A stretch of DNA of 16,811 nt, taken from an uncultured Propionibacteriaceae bacterium (lineage in GTDB: Bacteria > Actinomycetota > Actinomycetes > Propionibacteriales > Propionibacteriaceae). A program made the position numbers and the translations under genes. Shown here one piece after another: positions 1 through 7,530 of this stretch (position 1 is the first letter of the stretch; each line of letters opens with the position of its first letter). The stretch covers positions 1 through 16,811 of the forward strand of contig CALKHV010000060.1 of assembly GCA_937988865.1 (NCBI GenBank), given 5' to 3'. A model generated the notes under the pieces. The model saw nothing but the letters and a program-made list of their open reading frames with translations. It was not told where the DNA came from and made no database searches.

Positions 1-1
1 C

Positions 2-3000
2 CCAGAAACGCCCAAACCCCTCACCCAGAAACCAGGTCGGCGGATCGAGGCTCAGGCAGTGACGCTGGGGTCCATCACCACGACCTTCGAGATCGACGGC
101 AACGTCGTCCCCAATGGCGGGATCGACTGGAACAACATCGGCACCGCGCACCCCTACACCACCGTCGACGGTTTCCCGAGCACGGGCGTCGTCGATGCGA
201 CCACGGGGTCTGACCCGTGCTTCCCCGCAACCGACACCACGCGCTTGTCGGGGAAACTTGATGGCGACTGGGAGGTCGTGGGCGGCAGCCCCAATGACAA
301 GTCCGACCTCTGCACGGCCGCATCGGCCGTCGAGATGGTCGACGTCAACGGACAGAACCACTACCTCCTCTACCTCAACTGGACGCGCTCCTACGACGGC
401 AAAGGTGACCTCGTCGTCTACCAGCACCTCGAGGGCGGCGAGCCCGGGCGCAACGGCGACTACCTGATCGCCTTCGACTACCACTCCGCCGGCGGCGGGA
501 GCGTGGTCATCTACGCCTTGAGTTGGAACGGCTCGACGTGGATCGAGGTCAGCCTCCCGGGCAAGGCCGCCTCAGGCCTCAACCCGAACCCTCCCGCAAA
601 CCAGACGTCCAACATCGGCACCTTTGGTGAGTCGGCCTTCGACCTGACCGCGGGCGGGCTGTTCGCCGATGAAGGATGCCAGACCTACACCACCGGCGCG
701 GTGATCACCCAGACGGGGAACTCCACGGAGGCGACCATGCAGGACAAGGTGGCGAGCGATCCGATCTCGATCTCGAACTGCGGCTCACTCAAGGTCACCA
801 AGGAAGCCGTGGGCGCTCCGTCCGACCTCGACTTCACCTACACGATCGACCAGACCGACACCAAGCCCGTTGCCAACGTCGACCAGTTGATGGTCGACCC
901 GAGTGGCACGAGCAAGGTCCTCACCGGCAACCCCACCGTCACCCGGATCACCGCCAAGATCGGCGCCGGGGACACCCAGACGTGGTCGCACCTCTTGGCC
1001 CAGCCCGACTACCAGGTCAAGGAACTCACCGGAGACCTGCCTGACGGCGTCAGCCTCGACAACGTCACCTGCGTGGCGTACGACCCCTTCGAAGGCAGGA
1101 TGACGACCACCGTGATCTACGAGAACGGTGAGGCGACCGGAAAGATCTTCCCGATCGTGCCCGAGTCGTTGAGCCCCACGGTTGCCCACTGCACGATCAC
1201 CAACGTGGTCACCTCGCTGACCCTCAACAAGGTCCTGCCCAACAACTCCGGCGGCACCGCCACCGGCGAGGACTTCCTGCTGAGCGCAGCCGGCCCCACC
1301 CCGCTTGAGGGCTTCGATCCCGACACGACCTCGCTCAAGGTCGGCGTCAGCGACATCGTCGAGGTCGGCACCTACACCCTGTCCGAGAAGACGATGGCGG
1401 GCTACGCAGCGTCCGACTGGACCTGCACGGTGAACGGTGACCCGGTCACCGTGACCGACAGCAAGGTGAGCGTTGCCAAGGGCCAGACGGTCATCTGCGC
1501 CGTCACCAACGACGACATCCCCGCCCGGTTGACCTTGGTCAAGCAGGTCGACAATGTCGACGTCGGCAAGCTCACCACCGCCGACTTCCCGCTGACCTTC
1601 ACGGGCTCTGCGGGCTACACCGGCACTGGTGTCAGCGGTTCGGACGCGGTCAGGAACCGGCCTGTTCCCGCCGACACCTACACGCTGTCCGAAGGCACGC
1701 AGACCGGCTACACCGCGTCCGCCTGGACCTGCGTGGACACCGGCACGACCGATGCCGTGGCAGTGACTGACGGCAAGATCAAGCTCGGACTGGCCGACGA
1801 CGTCACCTGCACGATCAAGAACACGTACGTCCCTGCAACCCTGACCCTCGTCAAGAAGGTCATCAACGATGACGGTGGCACGGCGGACAAGACCGCCTTC
1901 ACCCTGAGCGCCAAGGGCCCGGACACCATCTCCGGCGTCACCGGTGCTGCGTCCGTCACCAACCGCCTGGTCCAGTTCGGCAGCTACACGCTGTCGGAGA
2001 GCGCAGTCCCCGGCTACGAGAACCTCGGCTGGGCCTGCAAGGCCGGCGACAAGACCGTCACGGTCACTGACGACGTGGTCAAGCTCATGTCGGGCGACGA
2101 CGTCACCTGCACGGTCACGAACGACGACATCTCGGCCAACCTGACACTGGTCAAGCACGTGGTCACCGACGATGGCGGCAGCGCTGTCGACACCGACTTC
2201 ACCCTGACTGCGACCGGTCCGACGACCATCACGGGTGTCACGGGCGACGAGACCATCACGGGCGCTCGCGTCGAGTACGGCAACTACACGCTGACCGAGT
2301 CGGGTCTCAAGGGCTACGAGAACCTGGGATGGACGTGTGTCAACGCGTCCAAGCCTGGCTCCGCACCGGTTGAGGTGGACGAGGGCGGCTCCATCGCCCT
2401 CGCCTTCAGCGACGACATCACCTGCACCGTCACCAACGACGACATCCCCGCTCACCTGACGCTGGTCAAGGTGGTCGACAACGTCGGCGTCGGAACGCTG
2501 GACGTCACCGACTTCCCGCTCACCTTCACCGGTGACGATGGCGCAACCGGCACGGGTGTCTCGGGCTCCGAAGACGTCACCGACGTCGAGGTCCCTGCCG
2601 ACACCTACACGCTGTCCGAGGAGACCCAGGACGGGTACACGGCGTCCGCGTGGAGCTGTGTCGTCACTGACACGACCACTCCGGTCGACGTTTCCGAAGG
2701 CATGGTGGACGTCGCGCTCGACACTGACGTGACCTGCACCATCACGAACACCTACCAGCCCGCCACCCTGACCCTGGTCAAGGACATCGTCAATGACGAT
2801 GGCGGCAACGCTGCAGCGACCGACTGGACGCTGACCGCCGCCGGGCCCGACACCATCATCGGTGCCACGGGTGCTGACTCGGTCACTGGAGTTCTCGTCC
2901 AGGCCGGCACCTATGCGCTGAGCGAGTCCGGGCCTGCCGGCTACGAGGCATCCGACTGGACCTGCGTCACGTCTTCGCCCAACCAGGATCGTGCAGCAGG

Positions 3001-4018
3001 CGAGCCTGTCGATGTGGTCGATGGCAGCGTCGTGCTCGACAACGGTGACAACGTCACCTGCGCCGTCACGAACGACGACCTGCCTGTCGACCTCGCCCTC
3101 ACCAAGGGCGATGGAGATGTCGAGGCCATGGTGGACGTGCCGTTCGATTACACCATCACCGTCACCAACGTGGGTGAGCGCGATGTCGACCTCAATGAGG
3201 CCGTCAGCGTGACCGACACCCTCCCGGCTGAACTGATCGCCGTGTCGGGTCCCGACAACTGCGACGTGGTCGGCCAGATCATCACCTGCGACCTCGCCCC
3301 CTCAGACCTGGCCGTCGGTGAGAGTGTCACCTTCACGCTCAGCGTGGTCTTCGCTGAGGGGACGCCGGCCGGCACGTACACCAATACGGCGACCGTCCGG
3401 ACGCCGGATGACAACAACCCGGTCAACGACACCGACACCGAGGACACGCCGCTTCTGCCGGTGACCGACCTCATGGCGACGAAGTCCCTGGTTGATTCGA
3501 CGCCCGAGTTCAATTCAGACGGCGTCAGCGTGGTCGACTTCGGTGAGACCTTCGGCTACAAGATCATGGTCAAGACCACCGGAAACGCTCCTCAGACCAA
3601 CGTCGTCATCACCGACGTGGTTCCCGACGGTCTCGAGTACGTCGAAGGATCCGCGGTCTGCGAGGGCACCTGCACCGTCATGTACGACGACGCCACGGCC
3701 ACGATCACCTGGACCTACGCCGCTCTTTCCACTGGAACGGCTGTGGCGCTCAACTTCCAGGTGACCCTGCCGGCCCTCCCGGCAGATCTCGCACCCGGAA
3801 CCTACGGTTGGGAAGGCACCAACGTTGCAGAGTTCGGCTCTGACACTGTTGGCGTGCAGCCCACCAATGACGTCCACACGGTCGCGGTGGAGACCATCAT
3901 GGCTCCCCCGCCGCCCCCGGACACCGGCTCCGACGGTTCGGACACCACGGGCACCGCAGCAGGCGTCCTCGCCCTGCTGGGCGCTCTGACCATCGCGGCA
4001 GCCGCTCGCAAGCGCTGA
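2..4018 (+). CDS. Large cell-surface adhesin/pilin-like protein with CnaB-type and DUF11 repeats (5' partial)
   Basis: The reading frame is open to the left edge (P-E-T-P-K-P-L-T-Q...), so the true start and probably a signal peptide lie outside the window; about 1,338 residues are visible. A GTG at 59 has a GAGG 8 nt upstream, but starting there would leave a sortase-type protein without a signal peptide. Order: a unique N-terminal region to about nt 787, possibly a ligand-binding tip; seven prealbumin-like/CnaB (SpaA-type) domains (788-3091); two DUF11 domains (about 3092-3460 and 3470-3880); a proline-rich stretch with PPDTG; a hydrophobic segment; and the tail ARKR. Such proteins are exported and anchored to the wall as stalk-like adhesins. 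Most repeats keep the Lys (LTLVK), Glu (YTLSE) and Asn (VTN) expected of intramolecular isopeptide bonds, plus a WTC...VTC cysteine pair. A strong hairpin follows. The ligand is unknown. Confidence 0.88.
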   Translation, partial: PETPKPLTQKPGRRIEAQAVTLGSITTTFEIDGNVVPNGGIDWNNIGTAHPYTTVDGFPSTGVVDATTGSDPCFPATDTTRLSGKLDGDWEVVGGSPNDKSDLCTAASAVEMVDVNGQNHYLLYLNWTRSYDGKGDLVVYQHLEGGEPGRNGDYLIAFDYHSAGGGSVVIYALSWNGSTWIEVSLPGKAASGLNPNPPANQTSNIGTFGESAFDLTAGGLFADEGCQTYTTGAVITQTGNSTEATMQDKVASDPISISNCGSLKVTKEAVGAPSDLDFTYTIDQTDTKPVANVDQLMVDPSGTSKVLTGNPTVTRITAKIGAGDTQTWSHLLAQPDYQVKELTGDLPDGVSLDNVTCVAYDPFEGRMTTTVIYENGEATGKIFPIVPESLSPTVAHCTITNVVTSLTLNKVLPNNSGGTATGEDFLLSAAGPTPLEGFDPDTTSLKVGVSDIVEVGTYTLSEKTMAGYAASDWTCTVNGDPVTVTDSKVSVAKGQTVICAVTNDDIPARLTLVKQVDNVDVGKLTTADFPLTFTGSAGYTGTGVSGSDAVRNRPVPADTYTLSEGTQTGYTASAWTCVDTGTTDAVAVTDGKIKLGLADDVTCTIKNTYVPATLTLVKKVINDDGGTADKTAFTLSAKGPDTISGVTGAASVTNRLVQFGSYTLSESAVPGYENLGWACKAGDKTVTVTDDVVKLMSGDDVTCTVTNDDISANLTLVKHVVTDDGGSAVDTDFTLTATGPTTITGVTGDETITGARVEYGNYTLTESGLKGYENLGWTCVNASKPGSAPVEVDEGGSIALAFSDDITCTVTNDDIPAHLTLVKVVDNVGVGTLDVTDFPLTFTGDDGATGTGVSGSEDVTDVEVPADTYTLSEETQDGYTASAWSCVVTDTTTPVDVSEGMVDVALDTDVTCTITNTYQPATLTLVKDIVNDDGGNAAATDWTLTAAGPDTIIGATGADSVTGVLVQAGTYALSESGPAGYEASDWTCVTSSPNQDRAAGEPVDVVDGSVVLDNGDNVTCAVTNDDLPVDLALTKGDGDVEAMVDVPFDYTITVTNVGERDVDLNEAVSVTDTLPAELIAVSGPDNCDVVGQIITCDLAPSDLAVGESVTFTLSVVFAEGTPAGTYTNTATVRTPDDNNPVNDTDTEDTPLLPVTDLMATKSLVDSTPEFNSDGVSVVDFGETFGYKIMVKTTGNAPQTNVVITDVVPDGLEYVEGSAVCEGTCTVMYDDATATITWTYAALSTGTAVALNFQVTLPALPADLAPGTYGWEGTNVAEFGSDTVGVQPTNDVHTVAVETIMAPPPPPDTGSDGSDTTGTAAGVLALLGALTIAAAARKR
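788..3091 (+). repeat. Seven tandem CnaB/SpaA-like domain repeats inside the surface protein
   Basis: Seven consecutive domains start at 788 (longer and divergent, about 143 residues), 1217, 1529, 1841, 2141, 2456 and 2768; the last six are 100-108 residues each. Each begins with L-T-L-V-K or similar, has Y-T-L-S-E (or close) in the middle and ends with C-T-[VI]-T-N. Two subtypes are visible. Repeats at 1841, 2141 and 2768 carry NDDGG and GP-x-T-I. Repeats at 1529 and 2456 carry VDNV, PLTFTG, GTGVSGS and VPADTYTLSE, and end in TNTY. The junctions after the 1529 and 2456 repeats are almost identical (NTY-x-PATLTLVK). This suggests that a two-domain block was duplicated rather than single domains. 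Confidence 0.85.
3890..4015 (+). other. Putative cell-wall sorting signal with non-canonical PPDTG motif
   Basis: The C-terminus reads M-A-P-P-P-P-P-D-T-G, then a Ser/Gly/Asp/Thr linker, then about 17 small hydrophobic residues (A-A-G-V-L-A-L-L-G-A-L-T-I-A-A-A-A) and R-K-R. The order motif, hydrophobic segment, basic tail is that of sortase substrates, but the usual L-P-x-T-G is replaced by P-P-D-T-G. It could be read by a variant sortase, or act only as a C-terminal membrane anchor. Confidence 0.6.
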
Positions 4019-4054
4019 TCGGCGGACGCCGACACGCTGACCCCGCGGGTTGAG

Positions 4055-4086
4055 GAAGGGGGCACCGGTCACCCGGTGCCCCCTTC
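4055..4086 (+). terminator. Strong intrinsic terminator hairpin after the surface-protein gene
   Basis: A perfect 14-bp stem (4055-4068 with 4073-4086) encloses a TCAC loop and is followed by TTCTTCG. It starts 36 bp after the stop at 4018. The converging kinase gene ends at 4172, so the same hairpin could also stop transcription from the other side, although no T-rich run follows it on the minus strand. Confidence 0.85.
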
Positions 4087-4171
4087 TTCGTGCCCCCGCA
4101 AGGCCCCGTCCCGGGTACGGTCGGTCATCAGCGTCCGACGGCTGGTGCGTCGACCTGCCTTCTGGCTCGGT

Positions 4172-7100
4172 TCAGGCCCGGTCGGGTTCGGCGCCGGTTT
4201 CGATGACGCGGATGGCGATGTCGCGCAGTTTCAGGTTGCGGTGTTGGCTGGCTTCCTTCAGCTTGTCGAAGGCCGCCGCGGGGCGCAGTCGGTGGCGTTC
4301 GACCAGGATGCCGACGGCCTGACCGATGAGCCGATGGCTCTCCAGCGCGACCTGCAGGTTGGCTTCCCGCTCGGCGGCCTGTTGGGCCGTGACCAGCCGG
4401 TCCACGGCCAACCCGAACGCTTGCGCGAGCAGGTCGGCCGCGATCATCTCATCGACGCTGATCCGTCGTGGACGCGGGAACTGCACCCACGCCCGGGCCG
4501 GGGTCGCCGTGGTCTGCGGCACCAGCAACAACCCGGGACGCCGACTCGTCGTGTCCGGACTCGGCTCGCCGGCCAAGCCTGCAGCGATCTGCTCGGTGAG
4601 GTCGTGCGCGTCGACGCTGCCCCGATCATCGAACAGGTACCGCTGCCCCAGATCGATCTGGATCGTCGAACCGCCATCGAACAACACCGCGAAACCGTGA
4701 CTCGCCACACCCACCAGGGTGGCGAGGTCGTCCGTGCGTCCGAAGTCGGCGCTGATCTGCGCCGCCGCCGCCCTGCGCTGCTGCGCTTCCTTCTCGCGGG
4801 TGATGTCACGCATCACCCGGATCCGGCCGCTGGCCCCGCTGTCGGCCTGATCAATGGTGCTGCCCACCACATGAATCCATACCGGACGCCGGTCCTTCGT
4901 GCGATGCAACACCTCAGCGTCCACGGTGCGACTGGCCATCGCCGCCTCATGGAACTCCCGGATGGTCGCCAACGCCTCCGGGTCTTCGCCCTCGGTGGGC
5001 CACCACGGATACGGCGGACGCATGGGCCCGTCGGCGATCGTGAACCCGAACAGATCGGTGAACGCCTCATTGATCTCGATCACCAACCCCGACAGGTCGA
5101 AGATCACCAACGGGTCGTGGAACGAGAACACCAGCGCCCGGCGCCACGCCGCGTCCGCCGACCGCTCCCGCGCTCGAATCAGGTTCGCCGCCAAACGACC
5201 ACGCAGATCAACCAACGTGAACGGCTTGATCACATAATCATCCGCACCAGCGGTCAAACCTGTCACCGCATCCTTGTCGGCACCGCTGGACGACAACAAC
5301 ACCACCGGCAGGTCACGCAAACCCGGATCGGCGCGGATCTGGCCGATCAACCCCAACCCGTCCAGCACCGGCATCGTCAAATCGGTCAACACGATGTCGA
5401 CATGATGATCACGCAACGCCTCCAACGCCTGCACACCATCACCCACCACCTCGACCGAGTAGTCACCGCCCAGCGTCGTGGCCAGGAAACGGGCCAGCTC
5501 CGGATCGTCCTCCACCACCAACAGACGGGGCCCCTTCGACGCACCCCCCGGACGCAACGTCGCCCGCGGATCGGCCCACGAGTCGATCTCGGCCAGGAAC
5601 GACTCCACTCGACGAGGCGTGATCGACGACCCCACCACTCCCACCTCACGAGCCGGCACGAACGGCAGACGCACCGTGAACACACTCCCCTCCCCCGGTG
5701 ACGACACCAAGCCCACCGTCCCACCCAACAAGGCAGTCAACTGCCGCACCATCGCCAACCCGATCCCCGCCCCCGACGACGACCGCGCCCCCGACTGGAC
5801 CGGCAGCCGCTCAAACCGGGCGAACACCTTCTCCTGATCGGCCAGATCGATCCCCAACCCGGTGTCGGTCACCGACACCTCATAGGCGTCCCCGTCAATC
5901 CTCACCGCCAACGTGACACTCCCTGACGGGGTGTACTTCAACGCGTTCGACAACAGATTCGACACGATCCGCTCGAACACATCACGATCCACCACCGCCG
6001 GACGCGGGACCTCGGGAACATCGGACACGAACCCGAGACCCGCCCGCTCGAACGCCGGCGCGAAACTCGCCCCGATCCCCCGCGCCAGCACCCCCACATC
6101 CAACGGCTCCAGATGCGGCACCAGACGACCCGCCTCCATCCGGCTGAAGTCGAGCATCGCCTCCACCATCCGCGACAACCGGGCCACATTCGCCTGCACC
6201 AACGCCAACGAATCCAACGACTCCTCACTCAACCCCGACTCACGAGCCAACACGTCCTCCACCGGCGCCGCGATCAACGCCAAAGGTGTCCGCAACTCAT
6301 GACTCACACCCGCGAAAAAAGCCGACTTCGCCGCATCCAACGACACCAACCGATGCGTCCGACGACGCTCGGCCAACAACTCACGGTGACCCCACACCGC
6401 CGCCCCGACACTCGCGGTCAACAACTCCAGATACGTCGCCAGCCCCTCATCCCACGGACGCTGCCGATGCTGACCCACCACCAACACATGGGAACACGCG
6501 TCCTCCTCCGGGTCCCGAACCGGGAAGGCATGCCATGCCACCACGACATCGTCCCCAACCGTCTGACCGTGCTGCAACGCGCCCTCACGCACGCACGCCG
6601 CAACCAGACCGTCGACCTCGCCAGCACCGACCGCCACCCCGAACGCCGCCAACAGCGACACCGACCCATCAGCCGCCACCCCGAACAACGCACCACCCGG
6701 ATGATCCATCGGACTCCCCGACAACGCGTCCACCGCCGCCGCAATCGCCTCGGACGCCGACCTGGACGCGTTCAACCCGCGTCCCAACTCGGCCAACGTC
6801 CCCAACCGACGCACCGCCACCACCTCGGCCGTCGTCTCCATGAACGTCGACAACACCCCACCAGGCACACCCGTGCCGCCCACGATCGGGGTGTAACCGA
6901 ACGTGAAATAGCACTCCTCGAACTCGACCCTCCGATGAATCCGCACCAACTCATCCACCGCCAACACCGGGCCAGCACCACCCAGCACCGCAGACAACTG
7001 CTCCGTCAACCCCGACACCTCGGGCCACACGTCCGCCGTCGGACGCCCCAACGCGTCCGAGAAACGCTCCTCGCCGTACACCTCACGACACGCATCGTTG

Positions 7101-7390
7101 TAGAGCACCACCAACTCGCGTCCCCACCGCACCGACATCGGGAACCCCGACGCCAGACACAAACCCACCGCCCCCACCAACTCCACCGGCCAACCCCCAA
7201 CAGGACCCAAGGACGTCGCTGACCAATCGAACCCGGCCACCCGTGCACCCATGAGACCCTGCTGAGCCATCCACGTCCACGTGGCGGAATCAGCGTGCGG
7301 CAGGCCATCTGAACCCTGCTCGGGAGGCGCGCCACGCCCGGTGCCCATGACCCTGACCCCATCTGTCGGGCCGCTCGCTGAACCACCCAC
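4172..7390 (-). CDS. Hybrid sensor histidine kinase: PAS-GAF-HisKA-HATPase-REC-PAS-GAF-ANTAR
   Basis: A 1,072-residue protein without membrane segments, so cytosolic. Domains: N-terminal PAS-like (about 50-180); GAF-like (about 200-350); HisKA with G-V-S-H-E-L-R-T-P (phospho-accepting H364); HATPase with N box N-L-L-S-N-A-L-K-Y, G1 DTGLGI and G2 GAGIGLAM; receiver with E-D-D near 626, phospho-acceptor D670 (LTDLTMP) and K722 (IKPF); a second PAS (about 760-880); a GAF-like segment (about 885-990); and ANTAR (about 1008-1067, with HRLIGQAVGILVE and LKLRDIA). Autophosphorylation at H364 and transfer to D670 should control the ANTAR domain, which in this family binds paired RNA hairpins and prevents transcription termination. 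The GTG start has GGGAGG 6 nt upstream; an ATG at 7348 is a weaker alternative. Most of the gene prefers TTG and G/T-ending codons, unlike its neighbours, but the ANTAR end uses CTG and C-ending codons. Confidence 0.92.
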   Translation of the reverse strand: MGGSASGPTDGVRVMGTGRGAPPEQGSDGLPHADSATWTWMAQQGLMGARVAGFDWSATSLGPVGGWPVELVGAVGLCLASGFPMSVRWGRELVVLYNDACREVYGEERFSDALGRPTADVWPEVSGLTEQLSAVLGGAGPVLAVDELVRIHRRVEFEECYFTFGYTPIVGGTGVPGGVLSTFMETTAEVVAVRRLGTLAELGRGLNASRSASEAIAAAVDALSGSPMDHPGGALFGVAADGSVSLLAAFGVAVGAGEVDGLVAACVREGALQHGQTVGDDVVVAWHAFPVRDPEEDACSHVLVVGQHRQRPWDEGLATYLELLTASVGAAVWGHRELLAERRRTHRLVSLDAAKSAFFAGVSHELRTPLALIAAPVEDVLARESGLSEESLDSLALVQANVARLSRMVEAMLDFSRMEAGRLVPHLEPLDVGVLARGIGASFAPAFERAGLGFVSDVPEVPRPAVVDRDVFERIVSNLLSNALKYTPSGSVTLAVRIDGDAYEVSVTDTGLGIDLADQEKVFARFERLPVQSGARSSSGAGIGLAMVRQLTALLGGTVGLVSSPGEGSVFTVRLPFVPAREVGVVGSSITPRRVESFLAEIDSWADPRATLRPGGASKGPRLLVVEDDPELARFLATTLGGDYSVEVVGDGVQALEALRDHHVDIVLTDLTMPVLDGLGLIGQIRADPGLRDLPVVLLSSSGADKDAVTGLTAGADDYVIKPFTLVDLRGRLAANLIRARERSADAAWRRALVFSFHDPLVIFDLSGLVIEINEAFTDLFGFTIADGPMRPPYPWWPTEGEDPEALATIREFHEAAMASRTVDAEVLHRTKDRRPVWIHVVGSTIDQADSGASGRIRVMRDITREKEAQQRRAAAAQISADFGRTDDLATLVGVASHGFAVLFDGGSTIQIDLGQRYLFDDRGSVDAHDLTEQIAAGLAGEPSPDTTSRRPGLLLVPQTTATPARAWVQFPRPRRISVDEMIAADLLAQAFGLAVDRLVTAQQAAEREANLQVALESHRLIGQAVGILVERHRLRPAAAFDKLKEASQHRNLKLRDIAIRVIETGAEPDRA

Positions 7391-7396
7391 CCGACG

Positions 7397-7402
7397 CCTC
7401 CC
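7397..7402 (-). promoter_or_regulatory. Ribosome binding site deciding the kinase start
   Basis: On the minus strand GGGAGG lies 6 nt before the GTG at 7390. The alternative ATG at 7348 has only AGGG close upstream, so the GTG start is preferred. Confidence 0.7.
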
Positions 7403-7461
7403 AGCCTATGGCCCGACAAGCTCCTGAGGACGTGGCGCACCCCGAGTTTGCGCGCGGCCGG

Positions 7462-7477
7462 ACGTCAAGGTTGACGT
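7462..7477. promoter_or_regulatory. Perfect 16-bp palindrome upstream of the kinase gene
   Basis: ACGTCAA-GG-TTGACGT forms two 7-bp arms around a GG (CC on the other strand). It lies about 72 bp upstream of the kinase start and about 55 bp beyond the CHAT gene stop. The length and symmetry suit a dimeric regulator's operator. Each arm reads TTGACG outward, like a -35 element, but I see no convincing -10 at the right distance on the minus strand. The rest of the 140-bp gap (7391-7530) shows nothing else I can support. Confidence 0.4.
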
Positions 7478-7530
7478 GTGGGCGCCCTCAGAAGGCCGTG
7501 CGCTGGACGGGATGGCAGGCACCCGGTGAG

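Noticed and set aside
785..2455. A 556-codon open frame on the minus strand opposite the surface-protein repeats
   Set aside because: It mirrors the repeated CnaB coding sequence and has no recognisable domain; the plus-strand frame is well supported.
4076..5701. A 541-codon open frame on the plus strand opposite the kinase gene
   Set aside because: It is antisense to clear kinase, receiver and ANTAR motifs; its translation is Arg/His/Gln-rich without any domain. High GC and the kinase's codon bias explain the lack of stops.
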